Notes under the pieces: model-generated
What the model saw: the letters and a program-made list of their open reading frames with translations, nothing else
Database searches by the model: none
Told to the model about the DNA's origin: nothing
Shown: piece by piece, positions 36,690 to 45,176 of the stretch
Numbering within the stretch: the first letter of the stretch is position 1
How the letters are laid out: each line of letters begins with the position of its first letter
Origin: Thalassotalea_E sp964620605
GTDB lineage: Bacteria > Pseudomonadota > Gammaproteobacteria > Enterobacterales > Alteromonadaceae
NCBI GenBank assembly: GCA_964620605.1
Contig: CAZUHQ010000002.1
Coordinates: 47,161 to 111,160 of the forward strand
Reading direction: 5' to 3'
DNA: 64,000 nucleotides
Made by a program: the position numbers and the translations under genes

Positions 36690-37124
36690 ATGAAAGTAAC
36701 TGAGTTGGCAAAAAGCCTTGGCACAACAGCGGATACTGTGAGGTACTACACGCGATTAAAGCTACTTAATCCGAGTAAATCTATTAATGGCTATAAGGAC
36801 TATTCGGAAAAAGACGTATTCAGACTGAAATTTATCTTAAGTGCCCGTCAGCTTGGTTTTTCAGTTGCCGATATTCAGCAAATATTGAACGAGGCTGAGC
36901 ATGGTCACAGTGCCTGCCCGCTAGTGCGAACCTTGATTCAGCAGCGATTGAATGAAACGGAAAAACAGTTTCGGGCGATGCTGGCATTAAGAGAAAATAT
37001 GCGCAATGCGATAGCGCAGTGGCAACAAATGGCAGATAAAGCCCCTACATCAGATATGGTTTGCCATCTAATCGAAGGTTTTGCACAACTAAATTTAGCG
37101 GGTGAAAAAAATGACAGCAAATGA
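36690..37124 (+). CDS. MerR-family heavy-metal sensor regulating copA
   Basis: A metal-responsive activator of 144 residues. The winged HTH opens with MKVTELAKSLGTTADTVRYY, then a dimerisation helix (RLNETEKQFRAMLALREN). Candidate metal ligands are Cys76 (HGHSACPLV) and Cys125 (SDMVCHLIEG). CueR uses two cysteines in a C-terminal loop and has Ser near position 77. A Cys there, plus a single C-terminal Cys, is closer to ZntR/CadR/PbrR sensors of divalent ions. Yet the gene overlaps copA by 14 bases and sits after cusCBA, so copper is the contextual inducer. I leave the symbol open for that reason. Confidence 0.88.
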   Translation: MKVTELAKSLGTTADTVRYYTRLKLLNPSKSINGYKDYSEKDVFRLKFILSARQLGFSVADIQQILNEAEHGHSACPLVRTLIQQRLNETEKQFRAMLALRENMRNAIAQWQQMADKAPTSDMVCHLIEGFAQLNLAGEKNDSK

Positions 37125-39360
37125 TATTCAATTAACTCAACAACTCATTATTGAAGGTGCAGGTTGTGCCAGTTGTGTTGGCAAAATAGAAACGGCACTA
37201 AAGAACACCCAAGGTGTTGTCAGCGCCGAAATGAACTTTGCTGACCGAACCGTGCTGGTTACTGGCACTGCAAAAACGCCTGAACTGATCAGCGCGGTCG
37301 AGTCGGTTGGTTATAACGCCAAAGCGTTTGACGACAGTGCTGCGACTGATGCATTGGATGAAAAAGAAGCGGCAGACTGGGCATATTATAAAAAGTTACT
37401 TAGAGATACCGTTATTGCCCTATCGCTGGGGGTGCCGCTGATGGTTTATGGCCTGTTTATTGGCGAGATGACGGTAGAAACCAACACCGAAAGGCTGTCA
37501 TGGTTAGTGGTTGGGCTATTAACGCTAAGCGTGATGTATTTCTCTGGCAAACATTTTTATCTTGGTGCCTGGAAAAGCTTTAAAAATCATTCCGCTAATA
37601 TGGATACCCTGATTGCGTTAGGCACAGGTACTGCGTGGCTCTATTCAATGGTTGTTGTATTTGCACCAGAAGCGGTACCTATGATGGCGCGGCATGTTTA
37701 TTTTGAAGCTACGGCGATGATCATCGGTTTAATTAACCTTGGTCTGGCACTGGAACTTAAAGCCAGAGGCAAAACCTCAGAAGCGATTAAGCGCCTGATT
37801 GGCTTACAGGCAAAAACTGCAACCGTAATCCGCGATAATAAAGAAGTCGCTATCAGCATAAAACAAGTGCTGTTGGGTGATGTAGTTAAAGTAAGACCAG
37901 GTGAAAAAATACCTGTTGATGGTGTTGTTGTTGAAGGTCATACCTCGATTGATGAATCTATGTTAACAGGTGAACCCATGCCTGTTAAGAAATCTGAACA
38001 AGATGAAATCGTTGCAGGTACGCTGAATAAATTGGGGTTAATTCAATTTCGAGCTACCCGCGTGGGAAAAGATACTGCACTTGCTCAAATTATCAACATG
38101 GTGAAACGGGCGCAAAACTCTAAACCTCCTATTGGTCGCTTGGCCGATGTGATATCCGCTTACTTTGTGCCTGTGGTGATGATCATTTCGATAGTCAGTG
38201 CGTTAACATGGCTTAACTTTGGCCCAGATCCGGCAGTCGCCTTTGCTATTGTGTCAGCAACTACCGTACTCATTATCGCTTGTCCATGCGCATTAGGCTT
38301 AGCAACACCAATGTCCGTTATGGTGGGAGTTGGAAAAGCTGCTGAGGCAGGGGTGCTTATTCGTAATGGTGAAGCGTTACAAACAGCGTCAAAAATTACC
38401 ACCATGATATTAGATAAAACCGGCACCATCACAGAAGGCGCACCCAAAGTTACAGACATCGTTTTAGCTAATGCAACGAGTGAAAAATCGGTACTGCAAT
38501 TAGCAGCAAGTTTAGAGAGCGGTTCAGAGCATCCGTTAGCTCAAGCAATTGTAGAAAGTGCATTAGAAAAGGACATAGATTTACTCAAAATTGAATCGTT
38601 TAACGCCATTACTGGTTTTGGTGTTGAAGCAAAATGTGACAATAAAACTTTGCTTTTTGGCAACGAGAAATTAATGAAGGAAAAAGACATTGGTGTTGTC
38701 GGTTTTGATGGCAAAGTCAAACGGCTAGCTAAAGCAGCAAAAACACCTATGTACTTTGCTGTTGATGGTGAGCTAGCAGCCATTATTGCTGTTGCAGATC
38801 CCATTAAGTCAGACTCAATTTCGGCGATCAAACGTCTGAAAACAAACGGCATCCGCGTCATTATGCTAACAGGTGACAACAAGGAAACAGCCGCGGCTGT
38901 AGCAGCTAAAGCTGGGATAGCCGAATTTTTCGCAGAAGTTTTACCTAAAGATAAAGTCAACAAAGTACAAGAATTGCAAGATAGCGAAGAAATTGTTGGT
39001 ATGACTGGCGACGGTATCAATGATGCGCCAGCTCTTGCATTGGCCGATGTTGGCTTTGCCATTGGCACCGGCACAGATGTTGCCATTGAAAGTGCTGATA
39101 TCACACTTATGCGAGGTTCTCTTCATGGTTTAGCTGATGCCATTGCGGTGAGCAAAGCGACCTTAAGAAATATTAAGCAAAATCTATTTGGTGCTTTTGT
39201 TTATAACGTGGCTGGAGTTCCTTTTGCTGCGGGAGTGCTCTATCCCTTCTTCGGTATTTTATTAAGCCCTGTAATCGCAGGAGCGGCGATGGCGTTCTCG
39301 TCATTAACCGTAGTATCTAATGCTAATCGTCTTCGCTTATTTAAAGCCCAAAAGTATTAA
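37111..39360 (+). CDS. copA: Cu(+)-exporting P-type ATPase CopA
   Basis: A P1B-type ATPase of 749 residues from ATG 37111 (an upstream GTG at 37102 adds three residues). It has one N-terminal HMA domain with Cys19-x-x-Cys22 (GAGCASCVGKIE), the transport motif Cys391-Pro-Cys393 (IIACPCALGLATP), phosphorylated Asp435 in DKTGTITEG, the TGEP actuator loop, the SEHPLAQAI histidine and the hinge GDGINDAPAL at about 632. The last membrane helices carry FVYNVAGVP and MAFSSLTVVSNA, the signature of Cu(+) specificity (class IB-1). It pumps cytoplasmic copper outward and is coupled to the merR gene. Confidence 0.96.
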   Translation: MTANDIQLTQQLIIEGAGCASCVGKIETALKNTQGVVSAEMNFADRTVLVTGTAKTPELISAVESVGYNAKAFDDSAATDALDEKEAADWAYYKKLLRDTVIALSLGVPLMVYGLFIGEMTVETNTERLSWLVVGLLTLSVMYFSGKHFYLGAWKSFKNHSANMDTLIALGTGTAWLYSMVVVFAPEAVPMMARHVYFEATAMIIGLINLGLALELKARGKTSEAIKRLIGLQAKTATVIRDNKEVAISIKQVLLGDVVKVRPGEKIPVDGVVVEGHTSIDESMLTGEPMPVKKSEQDEIVAGTLNKLGLIQFRATRVGKDTALAQIINMVKRAQNSKPPIGRLADVISAYFVPVVMIISIVSALTWLNFGPDPAVAFAIVSATTVLIIACPCALGLATPMSVMVGVGKAAEAGVLIRNGEALQTASKITTMILDKTGTITEGAPKVTDIVLANATSEKSVLQLAASLESGSEHPLAQAIVESALEKDIDLLKIESFNAITGFGVEAKCDNKTLLFGNEKLMKEKDIGVVGFDGKVKRLAKAAKTPMYFAVDGELAAIIAVADPIKSDSISAIKRLKTNGIRVIMLTGDNKETAAAVAAKAGIAEFFAEVLPKDKVNKVQELQDSEEIVGMTGDGINDAPALALADVGFAIGTGTDVAIESADITLMRGSLHGLADAIAVSKATLRNIKQNLFGAFVYNVAGVPFAAGVLYPFFGILLSPVIAGAAMAFSSLTVVSNANRLRLFKAQKY

Positions 39361-39384
39361 ATGAGCCGCATTAAGGAGAAGAAA

Positions 39385-39738
39385 ATGATGATAATAAATA
39401 TCTTAGGGTTTGGACTAATAGCTGCCATAGTTTGGTGGTTTTGGCTATACAAACCCAATGAAACTATTGTTCAAGATAATGAAGTATTCATTGAAGTCAA
39501 AGATGGTGTGTATTCACCAGCATCTATTCAGGTGTCTGCCAATAAGCCAATTGCATTGAAGTTTATGCGCACGGATGAATCTCCCTGTTCAGAAACCTTG
39601 CTTATTCCAAGATTGGAAGTCAGTAAGCAATTGAAATTGAATGAAGTAACTCAAATAAACCTAACCAATCTCTTGCCGGGTGAGTATGAGTTTCACTGCC
39701 AAATGCAAATGTATCGTGGCGTACTCAAAGTCGTTTAG
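39385..39738 (+). CDS. Membrane-anchored cupredoxin-domain protein
   Basis: A 117-residue protein with an N-terminal membrane anchor (IINILGFGLIAAIVWWFWLY) and a periplasmic cupredoxin-like fold. Possible copper ligands are the Cys in DESPCSETLL and the His/Cys/Met set in YEFHCQMQMYRG. The start is ATG 39385, six bases after AAGGAG; the ATG at 39361 lies directly at the copA stop and has no such site. Its place behind copA suggests that it binds or hands over copper in the periplasm; this is inferred. Alternative reading: a redox-inactive copper buffer. Confidence 0.8.
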   Translation: MMIINILGFGLIAAIVWWFWLYKPNETIVQDNEVFIEVKDGVYSPASIQVSANKPIALKFMRTDESPCSETLLIPRLEVSKQLKLNEVTQINLTNLLPGEYEFHCQMQMYRGVLKVV

Positions 39739-39907
39739 CACGACAGCCAGATGTTGCAGATGCTTGTGGAATGTTAAGAGTTAAATAATTAATATCACTG
39801 ATACAGTTATATTATGCGAGATTGAATTAGGAGAGAATGCTTGATACGAACTAAAATTTAAGTATTTCACTTTTTATCATCTGAAAAACAGTGTCTAGGA
39901 GTTGTTT

Positions 39908-40309
39908 ATGAGCAAAGAAGTTAACAAATTTATTGCCAGTGTTGATAACGACAGCCGACGGGAAGATGCCAAAATTTTAGTAGATTTGATGACCAAAGCC
40001 TCAGGTTATCAGGCTTATCTCTCTGGCAGCATGATAGGTTTTGGCCATTATCATTATCAATACGACAGTGGTCGTGAAGGGGATGCCTTTGTTACTGGGT
40101 TTTCGCCGCGCAAACAAAATACCGCCATTTATATTATGCCGGGTTTTTCACAATACCAGGCATTACTGAATAGGTTGGGAAAACATAAACTGGGAAAATC
40201 TTGCCTGTATATCAATAAGCTTGCTGATGTCGACCTTAAGGTATTAGCTAAACTGGTGACGGCATCGGTCAAGAAGATGCAGCAAAAATATCAGTGTAAA
40301 GCTAGCTAA
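39908..40309 (+). CDS. DUF1801 domain protein
   Basis: A small cytoplasmic protein of 133 residues covered by a DUF1801-type fold: DAKILVDLMTKASGYQAYLSG, then GFGHYHYQYDSGREGDAFVTGFSPRK split by a loop, then IYIMPGFSQY and KLGKSCLYINKLADVD. The family has no established function. ATG 39908 has TAGGAG six bases upstream; TTG 39902 is less likely. It stands alone, convergent with the broken lacI gene, with 169 bp of upstream DNA. Confidence 0.85.
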   Translation: MSKEVNKFIASVDNDSRREDAKILVDLMTKASGYQAYLSGSMIGFGHYHYQYDSGREGDAFVTGFSPRKQNTAIYIMPGFSQYQALLNRLGKHKLGKSCLYINKLADVDLKVLAKLVTASVKKMQQKYQCKAS

Positions 40310-40337
40310 TACCAATTGAAATAAATATTTAACCAGT

Positions 40338-41342
40338 TCAGAGCTGTATCTTGCTCACTGACTCGCGGGTAATAAGCTTCGGGGAGAAAAGGTTGGAAAT
40401 CTCTAACTCTTTTTGTTTATAAACGTTTTTTAATATCCATTGCCCCGCCATTTTTGCCATTTCTTTTATCGGGAAGTTTATCGTTGATAATTGCGGATAC
40501 AGGTATTTCGTGAAAAAGGAATTATCAAAACCGATAATAGAATAATTTTCAGGAATACTAAATCCCTGGTCACGTATTGCTTTCATCGCACCTGCTGCCA
40601 TATCGTCATTGGCGCAGGCAACAGCGGTAAACTTTACATCTTGCTCTAATAACCGCGCCATGCCAGTTTGATCACTTTCGGTTAGGTAATCTCCCTCAAA
40701 AAACAGCGAATCATCATAACTTAAACCGGCTTCTTCTAACGCCCTTTGATGACCTTGTAAGCGTTCGGTGGCATCTTGCTTAGATAACGAGCCAGAAATA
40801 TAGGCAATCTCAGTATGACCGTTATCGATCAAATGCTTAGTGGCGAGATACCCGCCTTGTTCGTTATCGAGATAAAAACAGTTGTCTTTAATTTCAGGGA
40901 TCTGGCGGTTAAGAATGGTAAACGGCGTTTTACCACTGCTGAGCTTGATAAAGTAGTCGTTGGGCAGGGCATCAATCAGCATGATCAGGGCGTCACAATT
41001 ACGGTCGATTAAAAAGTCGATGCCGTCTTGTTTACTTTGCTCATTCGAGTGGCCGGCGGCAACTATTGCGTGTTTACCGGCTTTACGCAATTCCGTTTCA
41101 ATTGCACTTAGCATGGCACCATAGAAAGAGCCATGTAGCTCAGAGACTAGAATACCGATGCAGTTAGAACGGTTAGAGGCCAGCGAACGGGCTACCGAAT
41201 TGGGCCGAAATCCGAGTTAATTCATCGCATCCATGACTTTCTTTTTAGTTTTTTCGCTGACGTGCTGATGATCGTTTAATACTCTTGATACCGAAGATAG
41301 CGAAACCCCTGCCAGTGCCGAAACCTCATAAATAGTCGCCAT
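40338..41342 (-). pseudogene. LacI-family transcriptional regulator interrupted by an in-frame stop codon
   Basis: The full frame from ATG at 41342 encodes a normal-length LacI protein (334 codons). It has the HTH MATIYEVSALAGVSLSSVSR and hinge LGFRPNSVARSLASNRS, then a sugar-binding domain ending ITRESVSKIQL. Codon 42 (41217-41219) is TAA, exactly between KKVMDAMN and LGFRPN, where the family has a sense codon before the hinge (usually in the pattern A-I-x-x-L-G-Y/F). The reading frame is intact on both sides, so this is a nonsense mutation and not a frameshift. The second part could restart at 41114 but would lack the DNA-binding domain. It is probably non-functional, or a sequencing error. 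Confidence 0.85.
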
Positions 41343-41452
41343 GTTGTTCTAACATTCCTTAATGGTAAAATCGCTTAACTGTAGCACGAATAAAATGCGC
41401 GGCACTAGTGTGTGTCTATTCCGTGCTTACTATCGCATATTGTACTAGCTTA

Positions 41453-41464
41453 GAAAGCGCTTCC
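41453..41464. promoter_or_regulatory. Candidate LacI-family operator upstream of lacI
   Basis: GAAAGCGCTTCC is a near-perfect palindrome with the central CG step common to LacI/GalR operators. It lies 111 bases before the lacI start, a good place for autoregulation. Confidence 0.45.
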
Positions 41465-41574
41465 AGGTTTGGTTTGCTTTGCATTAGGCTGTTGTTGAGC
41501 CGAAATAAATCGCTCGCTATTACAACAAACTTAGTCATTAAACGAGAACTGCGGTTAAACCTTGTATTGTTTTG

Positions 41575-42600
41575 TTAACTCAGTCCGTTGCTATAAATAA
41601 AGCGAAACACATGATTGAGTATTTGCTGTTGCATTGCCTTGCGATCTACGCCTGCTCTATCCTTACATAAAGCTACCCCTTTTACTTCCCGGTCAGAGTC
41701 GCATTGGTCGATATAGACAAAATGTCCTGCGCCTTGTTCGATTCCGACTAAACTTGCACCATTAATATGCTCTGCATAATACTTGGCATGTGCGCTGAAT
41801 GGCAGAAAGTCATTATCCACTGAACCAAGCACTAGTGTTGGAATCTCGATACTCGCCAAACTTTGCTCATTAACGGTATGACCCAAGGCTGGATCTAACG
41901 CAATGACTGCGGCAATTCGCTGGTCGTGCATTTGTTCTTGCAATGCACTGATGTTATTTAACATCTCCTTATTCATAGGTTTACGCTGACTCTGCTTACC
42001 ATAATCACAGCCTTTATCATTTTTTGCTTTTTCTGATGCGCAATAGGCTGTTGACTTTCCTGCTGCCAACTTAGCTCCCGCCATTGCCAATGATGTGAAA
42101 CCACCGGCAGAATGTCCTAGCATGATAACCTTGTCGGTTGTCAGTGGTGTATTAAACAACCCTTTTTCAGACAAGGAGTCGATGGCAAAGCTGACATCTT
42201 GTGGGCGTTGCCAGAAACGCATAACCGAACTTGGATCGATATTTTCGGTGCCATAAACCCAGGATTCACCAAAGTGAGCTACTCCGGCAACTAGCCAACC
42301 TTGTGAGGCCAGGGCATAACCTAGCCAGTTCATTTCACGTGGAGAGCCAAATGCTCCATGAGAAATAATCGCGACTCTGTGACTGTTTTGTTTATCCGAT
42401 AAGCAAATTTTTGCTGAGCAAGGCTCGGCGCCACTTTGGTACCAGAATTTTATTTTAGCAGGTCGATTCTCCTGTTGATTGATAAAATCAACTTCAGTGC
42501 TCTTGAGTGCCATTTTGTCATTCGATAAGGCTTGGTCAGTGTTGCAAAGCGCAAGCAACATAAGACCCGTAGCGTATAATTTAGTTTTTTTAAGGTTCAT
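41575..42600 (-). CDS. Exported alpha/beta hydrolase (dienelactone hydrolase-like)
   Basis: A secreted hydrolase of 341 residues with a signal peptide (about 1-26, ending TDQALS). The oxyanion region is IISHGAFGSPREMNWLGYAL (about 79-98) and the nucleophile elbow is GHSAGG with Ser164. Asp in LGSVDNDFLP and His in GAGHFVYID complete a likely triad. It resembles the predicted dienelactone hydrolases of COG4188. The Cys pairs (EPCSAKICLS, DQCDSD) suggest disulfides in the periplasm. The substrate is unknown. It lies between a broken lacI and an araC gene and follows repeat copy D. Confidence 0.85.
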   Translation of the reverse strand: MNLKKTKLYATGLMLLALCNTDQALSNDKMALKSTEVDFINQQENRPAKIKFWYQSGAEPCSAKICLSDKQNSHRVAIISHGAFGSPREMNWLGYALASQGWLVAGVAHFGESWVYGTENIDPSSVMRFWQRPQDVSFAIDSLSEKGLFNTPLTTDKVIMLGHSAGGFTSLAMAGAKLAAGKSTAYCASEKAKNDKGCDYGKQSQRKPMNKEMLNNISALQEQMHDQRIAAVIALDPALGHTVNEQSLASIEIPTLVLGSVDNDFLPFSAHAKYYAEHINGASLVGIEQGAGHFVYIDQCDSDREVKGVALCKDRAGVDRKAMQQQILNHVFRFIYSNGLS

Positions 42601-42696
42601 GGTTATCTCTATTTATTCTTCTTTTTAGAGGTTATGTCTGTACTATATCTGGGTTATCAAACTTGCGCTGTGCAGAAAGTGCGTTTTAATAAAATG

Positions 42697-42822
42697 CTAT
42701 GTTCCCGATAACTGTTGCTAGGTAAACAAACAAGACGCGCAAGTCTGTCCATGGAAGTTCAACACCAGCACATCAGCTGGTGATGATTATTTTTATTAGC
42801 AATAAAAGTTTTTATTTATCAA
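42697..42822 (-). repeat. Dispersed inverted-repeat element, copy D
   Basis: On the minus strand it reads ATTGATAAATAAAAACTTTT and ends CTAGCAACAGTTATCGGGAA. The inner hairpin is kept as CACCAGC/GCTGGTG although its loop has changed, and the right end is identical to copy A. The left outer stem (TTGCTA with TAGCAA) is present. It lies between the araC 3' end and the hydrolase 5' end, in the same orientation as both genes. Confidence 0.8.
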
Positions 42823-42876
42823 TTAGTTATATTGAATGTTGTAATTAAAAGGAACAGCCCCTAGTAAAAAAGAATC

Positions 42877-43752
42877 TTACGTCTTATCTTCTACAGCAAA
42901 ATACAATTCTGTTTTTAATAATTCTGGCGCGGTATCCATCGGATTATTGCGATAGAGCTGTATAATTTGTTGGTCTTTAAGTTTGATGTTATTTGGTAAA
43001 ACCCATTGTGCATAGACCTGAGAAATGGTTTGCCACATATAACTATGATGACCTGTATGGGTGAAACAGGCCCATTGACCGGCTTGCCAGGTAAAGGTTT
43101 CCAGTTTGTCATGGTGTGCGGATAAACCCTTGATAAAGCCTGCGAAAAAACGACTTTCAGTTTGTTCACCCGCCCAGGGATTATCAATGGCAACGCCAAT
43201 AGGTTGCTGCTCGGCATAACTTAATGGCTCGGCGATAGCGGACAGGCGGCTGTATAACTCTGCTGCCACTTTGGAAAAAGATTGTTCGCTAAAGCCCTTG
43301 CCATAGAAACCGTAAACTGTTCGCTCAGCTAGTGTTTGCCAAACCGGCTCTAATTTTGGCTCGGTCAGTAATTTTTTAGGTGTTAAGCTGCCTGCACGTT
43401 CATTGGGGGGAAAATTGTCTTGAATGACATCGCTTGGCGTCACGGAAAAGTTCTTTTTAAAGGCCCGAGAAAATGACGATGGCGAGTCATAGCCGACGCT
43501 AATGGCAACATCAATAATATTGTGGTTGCCCTGTTTAATTAACTGTAGTGCCTTTTCCAGTTTATGACGTTGTATAAACTCGCCGAGCTGGTAGCCGGTT
43601 GCCACAAAAAATATACGATTAAAATGATACTTGGAAAACCCGGTATAACTTGCCAATAGATCCAGGCTAATAGTTTGATCACTATGATCATAAATATACT
43701 GGCCGACCTGACTGATTATCTTTGCATTTTTACTGGTTAAGGTATCTACCAC
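42877..43752 (-). CDS. AraC-family regulator with GyrI-like effector domain
   Basis: A 291-residue activator with the order reversed from AraC: the DNA-binding domain comes first (about 8-105), with LDLLASYTGFSKYHFNRIFF and IIDVAISVGYDSPSSFSRAFKKNF as the two helix-turn-helices. A GyrI-like small-molecule binding domain follows (about 135-285). This is the Rob/SoxS-like or BmrR-type layout associated with sensing hydrophobic compounds. Start GTG 43752 with AAGGTAA upstream. The target is unknown; the neighbouring exported hydrolase is one candidate. Confidence 0.9.
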   Translation of the reverse strand: MVDTLTSKNAKIISQVGQYIYDHSDQTISLDLLASYTGFSKYHFNRIFFVATGYQLGEFIQRHKLEKALQLIKQGNHNIIDVAISVGYDSPSSFSRAFKKNFSVTPSDVIQDNFPPNERAGSLTPKKLLTEPKLEPVWQTLAERTVYGFYGKGFSEQSFSKVAAELYSRLSAIAEPLSYAEQQPIGVAIDNPWAGEQTESRFFAGFIKGLSAHHDKLETFTWQAGQWACFTHTGHHSYMWQTISQVYAQWVLPNNIKLKDQQIIQLYRNNPMDTAPELLKTELYFAVEDKT

Positions 43753-43844
43753 ATTGTTACCTTATTTTTTTGTAGAATTATTAACATAATTAATAGCTTA
43801 CTGCCAGTGTTAGTTGTTCATAGTTCAGTGTATTTTCATTTTGC

Positions 43845-43875
43845 CATAAAAAAGCCGCTGGGAGCTAGCGGCTTA
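43845..43875 (-). terminator. Rho-independent terminator of the TonB receptor remnant
   Basis: On the minus strand AAGCCGCT, a seven-base loop, AGCGGCTT, then TTTTTA. It keeps the natural 3' end of the receptor gene. Confidence 0.85.
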
Positions 43876-43908
43876 AAAACCCGTTAATGTTTTTCTTACA
43901 TTAGGCTA

Positions 43909-45042
43909 TTAAAAAACGTAACGAGCACCGAGGTTAAAGCGAGCACCGTACTGGTTAGCACGTAGCAGCTGTTCGCTGTAACGCACGTAAGTACGCTGCG
44001 TTTCTTCTGTCAGGTTCAAGGCTTCAGCAAATACCGAGAAGTTTTCCGTCACTGAATAGCTGATGTTGGCATCAATTTGTGAATAGGCTTCGGTATAGTT
44101 TGGTGAGCCATGCTGGTCAAAACCAGATAAGAACTCATCACGCCAGTTATAAGAAACCCGTGCCGATAAATTTTCATTCTCATAAAGTACCGAGAAGTTC
44201 GCCGAATCACTCATGCCTGGCAGGGCAAAGTCTTGCTCAATAGCGTCGCGATCCGCCTCAACGTCACCACTAACAAAGGTCGCATTGACCATAATACCAA
44301 AACCGGTATCGGCAAATAGGTGCTGTGCTGCCAGTTCCCAACCATAAAGGTTAGCCTGTTCACCATTCGCTGTGCTAGTTTCATCAAATTCTGCCAGTGG
44401 ATCGTCACTGTTAGGGGCAATTGGTGTTGTTAAGTCTGCCAGACCCATATTGAGGTTAATGCGTTCAAACACGTTAACGTCGGTGGCCTGTATGCCTTCG
44501 GCAACTAACTGGGCGCGTGCTTCTTCGGCGCGTGGCCCGTTATAAACATCGCGAATTCCCGGCACTGTGGTGGTGCTAATAGAATCGATCAGGAAGTTAT
44601 CAACCATTTTCTTGAAATAACCAATTGAGGCGTAGTTGCCTTCGCCGTAGTAGTATTCAAGCGAGAAATCCAGGTTATCCGAGATATACGGGTTTAACCC
44701 TGGGTTACCTGAGATGATTTTACGCTGGCCGATTTTTGGCGTACCGACAAAGTCTCGTGTCGAACGCATCGCACCTATATCAGGTCGCGCCAATGAACGA
44801 GTATAAGAAAAACGCGTGATGATATCATCAGTGACTTCCAGGTTAATGCTGCCATCCTGATGGAGTACCCGACCCCAGGCAATAGACAAACGGTAAGCAT
44901 CGACGCCTAATGCTTTAATCATTTCAATATCTTGTTGCCATAAATGAAAATGGTCACAGGCAATAGCACCGTTTGAGCTGTCGGCAATTGCTTCTGGTTG
45001 GGATACCGCTTTCAATTTGGCTGGGTTTAACATTAATGGCAA
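43909..45042 (-). pseudogene. Chimeric remnant: GH1 beta-glucosidase fragment joined to the C-terminal part of a TonB-dependent receptor
   Basis: The open frame gives 377 residues. Residues about 19-65 (AIADSSNGAIACDHFHLW, DIEMIKALGVDAYRLSIAWG, RVLHQDGS) match the conserved N-terminal part of family 1 glycosidases. From about residue 69 (VTDDIITRFSYTRSLARPDI) onward it is the C-terminal barrel of a TonB-dependent receptor, ending with the outer-membrane signal GARYVF. The switch is near 44835-44850. Ahead of residue 18 the GH1 homology is lost, and a shifted frame can be read as PSQIESGIPTRS, like the GH1 QIEG segment, so a second small deletion is likely. No signal peptide or plug domain remains, so no working receptor or enzyme is expected. 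Confidence 0.8.
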
Positions 45043-45176
45043 GGATTTATTGTTTCTTGATAGAAGCCCTTCTATTTAAATAGCTAAGCTCAGCTAGTTT
45101 AGCACGATGATTTTTTCTTTGATTCGGTATATCATCGACGGCAACTAAGATAATAATAAATGAGCTTTGAACTTCT

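Noticed and set aside
38541..39104. 187-codon antisense frame inside copA
   Set aside because: The sense strand encodes conserved P-type ATPase motifs; the antisense has no known domain.
42915..43217. Second minus-strand frame inside the araC gene
   Set aside because: It overlaps the conserved effector domain in another phase and shows no domain.
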